This document shows, in pieces, positions 1 through 8,256 of a stretch of DNA of 64,000 nt (within the stretch, counting starts at the first letter, position 1; the number at the start of each line of letters is the position of its first letter). Origin of the DNA: Actinokineospora sp. NBRC 105648 (lineage in GTDB: Bacteria; Actinomycetota; Actinomycetes; Mycobacteriales; Pseudonocardiaceae); the NCBI RefSeq assembly GCF_030269645.1, contig NZ_BSTR01000005.1, forward strand, positions 120,601 through 184,600, written 5' to 3'. The notes beneath the pieces are model-generated. The model searched no databases and was not told the DNA's origin. It was given only the letters and a program-made list of their open reading frames with translations. Made by a program: the position numbers and the translations under genes.

Positions 1-1095
1 AGTCGGCCCGCCAGACCGCCACGCTCCTGCCCGGCCAGCCGCGGACCCACCGGTCCCAGCGGCGTCCGGCACCTCGGGCTCAGCGGGCGATTCCGCCTCG
101 GCCACCCACGCCTCGTCGGAGTTCGCCCACCGGGGCGAGCGCTCGGGAGCCCACGGCGGCACCCCCTCGGCATCCACCGCCGCTTCTCCCGCTGCCGTCC
201 GATCCCCCGCTGCCTTCGGTTCCGCGTCCACCGCCGGTTCCGGCGCCCACCGCGACCTGCTCGCCGGTTCGGGGACCGCCTCGTCGGCGGTGTCCGCGTC
301 GAGGGTCCACCCCGAGGCGGGCCCCGCGGACGCCTCGGCCTCCACCGTCCACCGGGCGGCTGGGCCGGAGGTCACCTCCGGCTCCCCCGTCCACCGGGAA
401 GCCGGACCCGCGGTCACCTCGGGTTCAGCAGCCCATCTCGACCCGGAGAGGTCCGAATCGGACCACTCGCCATCAGCCAGCCGCCTGGCGAACGCGCTCG
501 ACCGCCGGTTCGCCGGCCGCACTACCGCCTTCTGCGGCCGCAACGCCTCAACGCGCGCGAGTTGAGCGCGCACCTCACCGTTGGTCGGGTCTAGGCGCAA
601 GGCGTCGCCGAACGCCCTCTTAGCCAGCTTGTAGTCCCGCACCCTCTTAGCCGCCAAGCCCAAGATCTCGTGCACGCGCGGCTCTTCCGGCGCCGTGGCG
701 ACGGCCGTCTTGGCCGCGGTCAACGCCTCGTCGGGCGCGGTGTGGCCGAGCACCTCGGCCAGGGTGACCTGGGAGCGCCAGTCCTGCGGGTCCTTGCGGG
801 CCGCCTCGCGGGCGGAGACGGTGGCCTCGTCGTAGCGGCCCATGTCGGCCAGCGACAGGCTCGCCAGCCGGTGCGCCCAGGAGCGCTCGCCCAGGGTGAT
901 CGCCCGTTTGGCGGCGTCCAGGCACAGCTGCGGGTCACCCGCGTCCAGCAGCGCGGCGGCCAGCCTGCACCACGCCTCGGAGTTGTCCGGGTGCACGACC
1001 AGCACCGGCCGCAGCAGCCCGATGGCGTCCTGCGGCCGCCCGGCCGCGGTGAGCTGCGCGGCCTCCACCAGCACCGCGTCGATCGGCTCGGCCAT
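1..1095 (-). CDS. TPR-repeat protein, 3' end cut off by the window edge
   Basis: The reading frame opens at ATG 1095 and stays open for 365 codons to base 1, so the C-terminus lies outside the window. Residues about 1-155 form helix-rich tetratricopeptide-like units, with segments such as AVLVEAAQLTAAGRPQDAIG and RDYKLAKRAFGDALRLDPTN, the latter ending in the typical LDPTN turn. The next ~100 residues are low-complexity and contain imperfect tandem units of the form RW-x-x-EPEVT-[AS]-GPA, followed by a Pro/Ala/Glu/Trp-rich stretch. TPR proteins act as protein-protein scaffolds, and no enzymatic domain is visible. The gene is transcribed away from the neighbouring exporter. The TPR call is from pattern only; the partner is unknown. 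Confidence 0.75.
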   Translation of the reverse strand, partial: MAEPIDAVLVEAAQLTAAGRPQDAIGLLRPVLVVHPDNSEAWCRLAAALLDAGDPQLCLDAAKRAITLGERSWAHRLASLSLADMGRYDEATVSAREAARKDPQDWRSQVTLAEVLGHTAPDEALTAAKTAVATAPEEPRVHEILGLAAKRVRDYKLAKRAFGDALRLDPTNGEVRAQLARVEALRPQKAVVRPANRRSSAFARRLADGEWSDSDLSGSRWAAEPEVTAGPASRWTGEPEVTSGPAARWTVEAEASAGPASGWTLDADTADEAVPEPASRSRWAPEPAVDAEPKAAGDRTAAGEAAVDAEGVPPWAPERSPRWANSDEAWVAEAESPAEPEVPDAAGTGGSAAGRAGAWRSGGPT

Positions 1096-1448
1096 GGCAC
1101 CCTCCCGCCCGTCTCGGCGTTCAGTGTGTCAAGCCCCTGATCAGGTCAGTAGCCGACCCGCGCGGGAAAACCCGTCCGGGGGAGGAAATGACCCAGTTGC
1201 CCGACACATAGCGAGGTGAGCCCCCAGTATGCCGCTTATCAGGTGATTGTGATCACCTCATTTCCGCACCGATCGCACTCTTTGGTGACCGCCAGGCACC
1301 GTCGCGCCCATCGCCGGTGGTCACCGGCCCGGGTGACCGAGCCGCCCGACACCGGTAGCCGACCACAACTGTTAAGTGATCGAGTGTCTTAGGTCCTATC
1401 GGCCTACGACGATGCCCTCCACAACATCATTTTCCCTAGACTGATCGG
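1096..1448. promoter_or_regulatory. Divergent intergenic region with CRP-like palindrome
   Basis: The 353 bases between the TPR gene and the exporter hold no gene. At 1241-1258 there is a 7-4-7 palindrome, AGGTGAT-N4-ATCACCT, which also reads as GGTGA-N6-TCACC. That resembles the TGTGA-N6-TCACA site of Crp/GlxR-type cAMP receptor proteins. A -10-like TAGACT lies at 1437-1442, seven bases before the GTG at 1449. This would give a leaderless transcript for the exporter. No ribosome binding site is visible ahead of that GTG, which agrees with leaderless translation. Confidence 0.5.
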
Positions 1449-2879
1449 GTGTATCCCCCGTCCCGAGCCATGAAGCTGCGGCTCGCGCTCATCCTGGGTG
1501 GCCTCTCGGCGTTCGGTCCGCTGTCGATCGACATGTACCTGCCCGCCTTCCCCCAGCTGGCCGAGCAGTTGGCCACCGGCCCGGCGCAGATCCAGCTGAC
1601 CCTCACCGCGTTCATGTTCGGGCTGGCCGCGGGCCAGGTCGTCGCCGGACCGCTGTCGGACTCCTTCGGCAGGCGCGGGCCGCTGCTGGTCGGCCTGGTG
1701 CTCTACACCGCCAGTTCACTGGCGTGCGCGATCGCGCCGTCGGTCTACGCGCTCGCGGCCATGCGGCTGGCCCAGGGGCTCAGCGCGGCCGCGGGCATCG
1801 TGATCGCCCGCGCGGCGGTGCGCGACCTGTTCTCCGGCGCCGCGATGGCCCGGTTCTTCTCGGTGCTGATGCTGGTCAACGGCCTGGGCCCGATGCTGGC
1901 GCCGGTGATCGGGGCGCAGGTGCTGCGCCGGACGTCCTGGTCGGGGATCTTCGTGGTGCTGGCCGGGTTCGGCGTGCTGCTGCTGATCGTCTGCCTGGTC
2001 GCGCTGCCCGAGACGCTGCCCGCCGCGCACCGCCGCCCGGCGCACCTGGGGCGGACGCTGAGCACGTTCGTCCGGATCGGCACCGACCGCGGCTTCGTCG
2101 CCTACGCCGCGGCCGCCGGGTTCGCCCTCGGCGCGATGTTCGCCTACATCGCCGGGTCGTCGTTCGTGCTGCAGGACATGTACGGGATGAGCCCGCAGCA
2201 GTACAGCCTGGTCTTCGGCACCAACGCGCTCGGGATCGTGCTGTTCTCGCAGCTCAACGCGCTGCTGTTGCGCTGGTTCAGCCCGCGGCGGCTGCTGGTG
2301 TGCGGGCTGCTGGCCTCCAGCGCGGGCGGGTTGGCGGTGCTCGCGGCGATCCTGTTCCAGCTGGGGCTGATTGCGCTGCTGGCGGGCTTGTTCGTGGTGG
2401 TCGCCAGCGTCGGGATGGTCACGCCGAACTCGACCGCGCTGGCGCTGGCCGACCACGCGCACCGGGCGGGCACCGCGGCGGCGCTGCTGGGCGTGCTGCA
2501 GTTCGTGGTGGGCGGCCTGGCCGCGCCGCTGGTCGGGGTCGGCGGGCAGGGCACGGCGCTGCCGATGGGGATCGTGATCGCCGCGCTCACCCTCGGCGGG
2601 CTGGCCGCGTTCGCGCTCACCCGACCCACCCAGGACCGCCCAGGCCGCTACGTGCGGCGCCGGGAGGCCACGACGGTCGAGGTGGAGTTCCACATCCCGC
2701 CCGAGCTGCTGTACCAGGGATCAGCGAAGACGGCGCCAGACGGGCCGGACGAGTGCGGTGGCGAGGACGGCGAGGGGGCGCTCAGCGCGAGTGCGTGCTT
2801 CCGGGGCCGATTCCGGGGTGACTCGATAGGCGATGTTGAGGACCTGTCGGGAGAGCCCAGGCGCGAAGACGCGGAGTAG
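1449..2879 (+). CDS. Bcr/CflA-family MFS drug exporter
   Basis: This is a 476-residue membrane protein with about 12 hydrophobic segments. The N-terminal stretch GPLSIDMYLPAFPQLAEQL and the loop motif GPLSDSFGRRGPLLVG (MFS motif A between TM2 and TM3) are characteristic of the Bcr/CflA branch of the DHA1 drug:H+ antiporters (bicyclomycin/chloramphenicol-type export). The family is normally about 400 residues long. Here a hydrophilic tail of some 60-70 residues follows the last membrane segment, and its coding sequence runs 159 bases into the convergent reductase gene. The start is GTG 1449, apparently leaderless; ATG 1470 is the alternative. Substrate cannot be deduced. Confidence 0.85.
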   Translation: MYPPSRAMKLRLALILGGLSAFGPLSIDMYLPAFPQLAEQLATGPAQIQLTLTAFMFGLAAGQVVAGPLSDSFGRRGPLLVGLVLYTASSLACAIAPSVYALAAMRLAQGLSAAAGIVIARAAVRDLFSGAAMARFFSVLMLVNGLGPMLAPVIGAQVLRRTSWSGIFVVLAGFGVLLLIVCLVALPETLPAAHRRPAHLGRTLSTFVRIGTDRGFVAYAAAAGFALGAMFAYIAGSSFVLQDMYGMSPQQYSLVFGTNALGIVLFSQLNALLLRWFSPRRLLVCGLLASSAGGLAVLAAILFQLGLIALLAGLFVVVASVGMVTPNSTALALADHAHRAGTAAALLGVLQFVVGGLAAPLVGVGGQGTALPMGIVIAALTLGGLAAFALTRPTQDRPGRYVRRREATTVEVEFHIPPELLYQGSAKTAPDGPDECGGEDGEGALSASACFRGRFRGDSIGDVEDLSGEPRREDAE

Positions 2880-4643
2880 CTCCATCGCGAACCCCTCCGG
2901 GCGCTGAACGACCTCCCGCCCGCCGGATAGCGCCTTGAGCACAAGAGCCGCTGCCTTCTCCGGTGACGTTGCCGGGATGCCCTTGTACACATCGGTAGCG
3001 CCGATCATGGGCGTGCGTACGAGCGGCATCCTTACCGAGCAGAAGGTCACGCCGTCGGCCAAGAGCTCGCGACCAGCCGCACGCCCGAACGCCTCAAGCG
3101 CTCCCTTCGACGCAAGATAGGCCGAGAACCTGGGTGTGTCGGTCTGCAAGCCCATGGTGGTCACGTTGACGATCCGACCGAAGCCGCGGGCGCGCATCCC
3201 GGGCAAGAGACCGAGGGTCAAGCGCAATGGGGCGAAGTAGTTGAGGGCCATCGTGCGCTCGTAGTCGTGCAAGCGGTCGACGGACAGGTGTACCGCACGA
3301 CGGATAGAGCGGCCCGCGTTGTTGATCAACATGTCGACCACGCCGAGCTCCTTGACCAACGCGTCCACTGAGTCAGCGTCGGTCAGGTCGCACGTGTGCA
3401 CGGATGCCGTTGCGCCTACCTGCTCGATCTCCGCACGCACGCTCTCCAACTCCGCCTGACGGCGGGCCACCAAGAGCACGACCGCGCCCCTCTTGCCAAC
3501 TCCAAGCGCGGTAGCCCTACCAATGCCCGAGGACGCACCGGTCACCACGATTCGTCTACCGGTCAGGGAGTCTGCGTTGAGCCAAGAGCGTTCGGGATCG
3601 AGGTTCGCTGCCCAGTAGCGGACGAGCGCAGGTGCGTAAGAGGCAAAGGAAGGAAGCTCTATACCGGATCCGGCGAGGGCTGCCACCGTGGCTGACGAGT
3701 CGAAGACCGTCGGCAAGTCCATGTGTGGCAACACTTCAGCTGGAATGCCGAACTCCGCCAAGATCGCGCCCGGTAGCGGCGCAATCCTCCGGACGCGCGG
3801 TAGCGGTACCGGCAGTGTCGCTCGGATCTTAGGCGCGCCGACTGCCCCAGCGAGCGCGTTGAAAACGTCCACCACGCGCTGCCTGCCGTTCTCGGTCAGG
3901 TGGTAGACGGTGCCGGACGGGGCTTTGACGTGCATGAGGTGGGCCATGGCATCGACCACGTAGTCGACCGGGACCACATTGGTGCCGCCCAGGTCGGGCA
4001 TGACCAAAGGCAACGCGGCGGGTAGCCGGGCGAGGCGGGTCAACGCGGGGAGGAAGTAGTACGGCCCGTCGATCTTGTCCATCTCGCCGGTCCGCGAATC
4101 GCCCACAACGGCGGCGGGCCGGTAGATGCGGTACGGCACCGCGTCTTGCGCGCGGACGTGCTTCTCCGCGGCGAACTTCGTCGCGTGGTACGGCGAGTGG
4201 TGGCCTTGACCGAGGTCAAAGTCCGCCTCGGTATAGCTACCGCGGTGATCGCCCGCGACAGCGATGGACGAAACATGGTGCAAGAGGCCCGCGTTGATCG
4301 CGGCGGCGAACTCGAGCACGTGCCGCGTGCCCTCGACGTTGGCCACGCGGTTGACCTCGTCGGACGCGGTGAAGTCGTAGACCGCGCCCAGGTGGACCAC
4401 GTGGTCGACGACGCCGACCAGACCCGTCGGATCGACCCCCAGGCCGGGTTCGGTCAGATCACCGATCACCGGGACGACCCGCGCCCCGGGCCCGACCCAG
4501 CGGGCCGCGGCCGCGGCGAACCGCTCCATGGACTGCTGCCGGACCAGCACGTGCACTGTGGTGTGGTCCGGCCGGGCCACCAGCCGCTCGATGAGCCTGC
4601 GGCCCAGGAACCCCGTTGCCCCGGTGACGAAATACGTTGCCAT
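2721..4643 (-). CDS. Two-domain fatty acyl-CoA reductase, AcrA1-like
   Basis: The 640-residue protein is a fusion. The N-terminal half is an extended/atypical SDR (NAD-binding-4 / thioester-reductase fold) with the glycine motif GATGFLG near the start and an active-site Tyr-x3-Lys in YHATK. The C-terminal half is a classical SDR with TGASSGIG at about residue 365, NNAG, and YLASK. This architecture and length match mycobacterial AcrA1, a multifunctional acyl-CoA reductase implicated in making fatty alcohols from acyl-CoA. ATG 4643 is chosen because GAGGAGG sits 6 bases upstream; an in-frame start at 4673 would lack this site. The 3' end overlaps the convergent exporter gene by 159 bases. Function is by family similarity; substrate is unknown. 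Confidence 0.85.
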   Translation of the reverse strand: MATYFVTGATGFLGRRLIERLVARPDHTTVHVLVRQQSMERFAAAAARWVGPGARVVPVIGDLTEPGLGVDPTGLVGVVDHVVHLGAVYDFTASDEVNRVANVEGTRHVLEFAAAINAGLLHHVSSIAVAGDHRGSYTEADFDLGQGHHSPYHATKFAAEKHVRAQDAVPYRIYRPAAVVGDSRTGEMDKIDGPYYFLPALTRLARLPAALPLVMPDLGGTNVVPVDYVVDAMAHLMHVKAPSGTVYHLTENGRQRVVDVFNALAGAVGAPKIRATLPVPLPRVRRIAPLPGAILAEFGIPAEVLPHMDLPTVFDSSATVAALAGSGIELPSFASYAPALVRYWAANLDPERSWLNADSLTGRRIVVTGASSGIGRATALGVGKRGAVVLLVARRQAELESVRAEIEQVGATASVHTCDLTDADSVDALVKELGVVDMLINNAGRSIRRAVHLSVDRLHDYERTMALNYFAPLRLTLGLLPGMRARGFGRIVNVTTMGLQTDTPRFSAYLASKGALEAFGRAAGRELLADGVTFCSVRMPLVRTPMIGATDVYKGIPATSPEKAAALVLKALSGGREVVQRPEGFAMELLRVFAPGLSRQVLNIAYRVTPESAPEARTRAERPLAVLATALVRPVWRRLR

Positions 4644-4709
4644 CGCGTGCCTCCTCGGCACGGATCCTGCCACTACCTACTCGTCAGTAGGAAGAGCGGG
4701 CGCGACATT

Positions 4710-4913
4710 TCAGTGCTCTACCTCCACCGAGGCGTCCACCACGGCGTCGCGCAGGGCCGCCCGCAGCCTGCCGACGTCCAGCGGTGACAAGATCGCCGTC
4801 TCCCCCGGTGGAGCCACTAAGACGACTCTCCCCTGCCGCACGAACACCGTCACGTCGCGCTTGCGCCCCGCGATGTCGCGACAACTGACCGACCACTCCC
4901 TGTGGCTGTTCAC
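4710..4913 (-). CDS. Small conserved hypothetical protein (~67 aa)
   Basis: This is a short basic-to-acidic protein with the block DVTVFVRQGRVVLVAPPGET followed by LSPLDVGRLRAALRDAVVDA. It has no membrane segment and no known catalytic motif. GTG 4913 is preferred because a weak GAAGGG lies about 10 bases upstream; a longer in-frame start exists at 4946. It sits 67 bases upstream of the acyl reductase on the same strand and may share its transcript. I recognise the sequence style as common in Pseudonocardiales genomes but know no function for it. Confidence 0.55.
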   Translation of the reverse strand: MNSHREWSVSCRDIAGRKRDVTVFVRQGRVVLVAPPGETAILSPLDVGRLRAALRDAVVDASVEVEH

Positions 4914-5078
4914 CGCACCCGCCCTTCGACCGTCTGGTCGCTCCACGTCTTATGTGATGACGCGGACCGTAACGAGGCGTGACGGCGAAAGTGACGTGAT
5001 CTCAAGATTTCCCGGGAGGGCGCCGGAACCCGTTGCCCACTAACGTTCGACTCACACCTGTCTCACCGGAGGTATGGC

Positions 5079-6302
5079 ATGGCCGAGCCGCACCACGTCG
5101 TGATCGTCGGGACCGGACTGGCGGGCGCCTCGGCCGCCGGGGGCCTGCGCGAGCGGGGCTACCAGGGCGTGATCACCCTGATCGGGCAGGACGCGCACCG
5201 CCCGTACGAGCTACCCGCGCTGTCGAAGGCAGTGCTGCTCGGGGACGCGTCCGAACCGGACTGGGTGCACGACGAGGGTTACTACGAAGCGCAGCACATA
5301 GACCTGCGCACGGGCACAACCGCCACTGCGGTGCACCTCGGCGACCGGGCCGTGCTGGACGACACAGGCGCGCGGCACCCCTACGACCGACTTCTGCTGG
5401 CCACCGGGTCCTCCCCGCGCGCCCTGCCGGTCCCCGGCGGCGACCTCGCCGGCCTGCGAACCCTGCGCACCCTCGACGACGCGCTGGCACTGCGCGACAC
5501 CTTCGCCGACGGCGTCCGCGTGGTGATCGTCGGCGGCGGCTGGATCGGCTGCGAGGCTGCTGCGGCGGCCCGGAAGCACGGCGCGTCCGTCACGGTGGTC
5601 GAGCCGCTTCCTTTGCCGCTGCACCGAACCCTGGGCCCCACCATCGCCGAGGTCTTCCGCGACCTGCACGCCGCGAACGGTGTCACCTGGCGCCTGGGCG
5701 TCGGGGTGGCGGGCTTCGAGGGCACCGAGGACGTGGTGTCCGGCGTCGCGCTGGCGGACGGCACCACGCTGGAGGCCGACGTGGTGCTCGTAGGCGTCGG
5801 CGCCGCCCCGCGAGTCGACTTGGCGCGCGCGGCAGGCCTGGAACTGGCAGACACCAGCGGAGTTGCCGTGGACGCGACCCTGCGGACGTCAGCACCGGAC
5901 GTGTACGCGGCGGGGGACATCGCCGCGCACTTCCACCCGCGATACGGCAAGAGGATCCGGGTAGAGCACTGGGCAAACGCAAAGGATCAGGGCGCGTTGG
6001 TCGCGGGCAACCTCTTGGGCGAATCCACGCCGTACACCGCGAGCCCCTACTTCTTCTCAGACCAGTACGACCTGGGCATGGAGGTCCGCGGCCACTGGGA
6101 CCCCTTCGAGGACGACCTGGTCATCCGCGGCGATCTGACCGCCCGCGAGTTCACCGCGTTCTGGACCCGCGCGGGACGCGTGCAAGCGGCGATGAACGTC
6201 AACCAGTGGGACGACGGTGAAGCACTGCAAGCGTTGGTGGACAACCAGACCGCGGTGTCCGCGGAGGATCTCCGCTCAAGAGACCTGGCAAGCCTGAGGT
6301 AG
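5079..6302 (+). CDS. NAD(P)/FAD-dependent oxidoreductase (ferredoxin reductase type)
   Basis: The 407-residue flavoprotein has an N-terminal FAD-binding motif VIVGTGLAGASAAGGL (residues ~8-23), an internal NAD(P)-binding motif VIVGGGWIGCEAAAAARKHG (~residues 149-168), and the second FAD motif DVYAAGDIA (~residues 273-281). The C-terminal ~80 residues resemble the Reductase_C domain of rubredoxin/ferredoxin/putidaredoxin reductases. The family passes electrons from NAD(P)H to a ferredoxin that feeds a P450 or Rieske oxygenase. No ferredoxin or oxygenase gene is adjacent, so the partner must be elsewhere. GGAGG ends 6 bases before ATG 5079. The gene is divergent from the small protein and acyl reductase genes. 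Confidence 0.88.
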   Translation: MAEPHHVVIVGTGLAGASAAGGLRERGYQGVITLIGQDAHRPYELPALSKAVLLGDASEPDWVHDEGYYEAQHIDLRTGTTATAVHLGDRAVLDDTGARHPYDRLLLATGSSPRALPVPGGDLAGLRTLRTLDDALALRDTFADGVRVVIVGGGWIGCEAAAAARKHGASVTVVEPLPLPLHRTLGPTIAEVFRDLHAANGVTWRLGVGVAGFEGTEDVVSGVALADGTTLEADVVLVGVGAAPRVDLARAAGLELADTSGVAVDATLRTSAPDVYAAGDIAAHFHPRYGKRIRVEHWANAKDQGALVAGNLLGESTPYTASPYFFSDQYDLGMEVRGHWDPFEDDLVIRGDLTAREFTAFWTRAGRVQAAMNVNQWDDGEALQALVDNQTAVSAEDLRSRDLASLR

Positions 6303-6326
6303 TACTTCCTGATCCAGGAGCAGTTC

Positions 6327-7706
6327 TCAGGTCGACAGGAAGGCGGTGACACGTTCGTCGACCTGGTGGGCGCCCACCTGCCTGGCGCGCCTGCGCAGAG
6401 CCTTCACCCGCTCCAGCGTCCGCTGCGACGACAGGCTGTCGACGGCGTTGAGCGCTGTGGCGATGGCGTGGTCAGCGGCGTCGAAGTCGCGGAGCTGGAG
6501 GTGCGCGGCGGCGATGTGGATCTGGGTCTTGGCGCGGGAGGTGACCCGATTGGCGGGCAATGCGGCGAGGGCTCGTTCGAGCATCACCAACCCCTGCCGA
6601 GGCCGCCCCGCGTCGCGGAGGCACTGGCCGATGTCGGAGGTGAGGTCGACCTCGGTGTAGTGCCCCAGCCACCCGGGTTCGTTCTGCGGTCCTCGGTCGA
6701 ACGACCGGCGGGCCCGGTCCAGCGCCTCGATCGCCCCTTGCCCATCGCCCAGCAGGCCGAGTCCCCGCGCCTCGATGGCGTGGATGTAGGCACCGACCGC
6801 CGGGGTGGCCCGGCCGCCCATCATCTGCAGCGCCGACCTGGCCAGCGCGGCCGCGTGCTGGCCACCCTGCTCGACGGCGTCCGCGTCCGGCGCGTTCATC
6901 CCGATGTCGATGGTCACCCGGCTCATCTCGGCGAGCACGTTGGCGGCGAAGGAACTGTCACCCGCCCTGGTCGCCAGCCCGAGCGCCTGCGCGTAGTAGC
7001 GCTGGCCGAGCGCGGCTCGGCCGCTGTCGATCGTGGTGAGGCCCGCCAGGAACGCGGTCTCGGCCAAGGCGCCCGCCAGCTCCCTGCCCACGGCGTCGGT
7101 GTAGCCCACCTCGCTCATCGCGCGCGCCTGCTGGTGCAGCAGCTGGACGACCTGGCCCCGGACCAGGCCGCCGCCGTGCAGGCGGTGCAGGGACTCGTAG
7201 TGCCGCACCGTGGAGCGCAGCACGTCCACCTCGTGCTTGCCGACCCGCGACCCGCCCGCGCGAGCGAGATCGGGCGTGGGGCGCGCGTTGGTCACCAGCC
7301 ATGCAGGTTCGGCGAAGGCGGATGCCGCGAAGGCGGAGCCGAGCATGAAGTTCCGCCGGTTCAGGTCCCGCCTCGACAGCTCAGCCACGGTAGCGATCGT
7401 CCCATCCACGGTCGGCGATATCCGGAACCCGTTGAACGTGTCCTCCGGATCTCCCCTCGGCGTGAAGCCGCAGTCTGCGACCGTCACCTCGTAGCCCAGC
7501 CGCCTGGCCAGCACCTTCGCCACCAACCGCGGCACCGGCGCGTACGGCTGGGTGCCCTGCAGCATCCGCCGGACCGAGGTGGCCGAGGTGGCCAGGTGGA
7601 CACCCTCGGCGGCCGCCGCGCGCACCACCGCGCGGGCCAGCTCACCGTTGGTCATCCCCGAATCGTCGAGGCGGGCCCGCAGCGCGGGATTCCCGTCAAG
7701 CCCCAT
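6327..7706 (-). CDS. XRE-like HTH regulator with C-terminal TPR domain
   Basis: A 459-residue cytoplasmic regulator of a type frequent in Streptomyces and Pseudonocardiales. Residues 1-75 form a helix-turn-helix-like region (MTNGELARAVVRAAAAEG, then SVRRMLQG). A linker carries RRDLNRRNFMLGSAFA, and the rest is TPR-like helical repeats (for example LARAGD..AANVLAEMSR and ALAALPANRVTSRAKTQIHI). ATG 7706 is favoured over the upstream in-frame ATG/GTG because GGGAGG lies 4 bases before it. The 166-base gap to the divergent small gene contains a perfect 6-4-6 palindrome, GTGACA-N4-TGTCAC. A regulator of this class may bind it, controlling itself and the divergent pair. Effector is unknown. Confidence 0.8.
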   Translation of the reverse strand: MGLDGNPALRARLDDSGMTNGELARAVVRAAAAEGVHLATSATSVRRMLQGTQPYAPVPRLVAKVLARRLGYEVTVADCGFTPRGDPEDTFNGFRISPTVDGTIATVAELSRRDLNRRNFMLGSAFAASAFAEPAWLVTNARPTPDLARAGGSRVGKHEVDVLRSTVRHYESLHRLHGGGLVRGQVVQLLHQQARAMSEVGYTDAVGRELAGALAETAFLAGLTTIDSGRAALGQRYYAQALGLATRAGDSSFAANVLAEMSRVTIDIGMNAPDADAVEQGGQHAAALARSALQMMGGRATPAVGAYIHAIEARGLGLLGDGQGAIEALDRARRSFDRGPQNEPGWLGHYTEVDLTSDIGQCLRDAGRPRQGLVMLERALAALPANRVTSRAKTQIHIAAAHLQLRDFDAADHAIATALNAVDSLSSQRTLERVKALRRRARQVGAHQVDERVTAFLST

Positions 7707-7779
7707 GGGTCCTCCCAGTAGTCGTTCAACCTCGGAACGTAGCGCACACAATCATCCGACCGCACCTCCAAGCCAAACC

Positions 7780-7808
7780 TGACACACCAAGTGACACACC
7801 TGTCACAC
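7780..7808. promoter_or_regulatory. Operator-like repeats between divergent genes
   Basis: TGACACACC occurs twice in direct orientation (7780-7788 and 7792-7800), followed directly by TGTCACAC (7801-7808). The second copy and TGTCAC form the perfect inverted repeat GTGACA-N4-TGTCAC at 7791-7806. The cluster is in the 166-base gap shared by the XRE-TPR regulator and the divergent small protein/APH-like pair. The position and symmetry suit a dimeric HTH regulator; the binding protein is inferred, not shown. Confidence 0.5.
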
Positions 7809-7872
7809 ACTCTGCACACATGGATGAAATCAGCCTCTCCCGCGAAGGGTGGCGTCCGGCTTCACTTGGGCC

Positions 7873-8256
7873 ATGTGCACTCCGCCTGAGATCATCAGCG
7901 GTCGATCGCTGGTCTCCGACCGCCTCTTCGCCAAGCTGGTCGAGCACCACATGCGCGCACACAACGTGCGCCAGCCGAGGGCCGAGACCGTGATCGACCA
8001 GACCCTCGCCTTCCTCTGCACCCTCGCCACCACGCGCGGCGGCGAACCGCTCGAGCCAGGCCCAGTGGTCTACGCGGGCTGGCACACCTTCCTCGTCCAC
8101 ACCACCGACTACGCGGAGTTCTGCCGCGCCTTCGCGGGCCGCTTCCTGCACCACAAGCCCTGGTGCCTCCCGCAGTCGGGCGAGGCCGCACTGCGCCGAA
8201 CCAGCCGAGCCATGGCGGCGGCAGGCTTCGTGATCAACCCAGGCCTGTGGCCATGA
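7873..8256 (+). CDS. Small conserved hypothetical protein, coupled to the APH-like gene
   Basis: This 127-residue soluble protein has the recognisable blocks LVEHHMRAHNV, GPVVYAGWHTFLVHTTDYAEFC and FAGRFLHHKPWCLP. I know this pattern from actinomycete genomes next to XRE-TPR regulators and aminoglycoside-phosphotransferase-like genes, but no function is established to my knowledge. ATG 7873 is used; an in-frame upstream start at 7849 would add eight residues. Its stop overlaps the start of the next gene as ATGA, which implies translational coupling. Conserved Cys and His residues in the blocks above could bind metal, but this is speculation. Confidence 0.65.
   Translation: MCTPPEIISGRSLVSDRLFAKLVEHHMRAHNVRQPRAETVIDQTLAFLCTLATTRGGEPLEPGPVVYAGWHTFLVHTTDYAEFCRAFAGRFLHHKPWCLPQSGEAALRRTSRAMAAAGFVINPGLWP

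Noticed and set aside
1716-2821. Long open frames opposite and in other frames of the exporter
   Set aside because: Arg/Gly/Ala-rich translations with no domain logic; high-GC shadows of the membrane protein gene.
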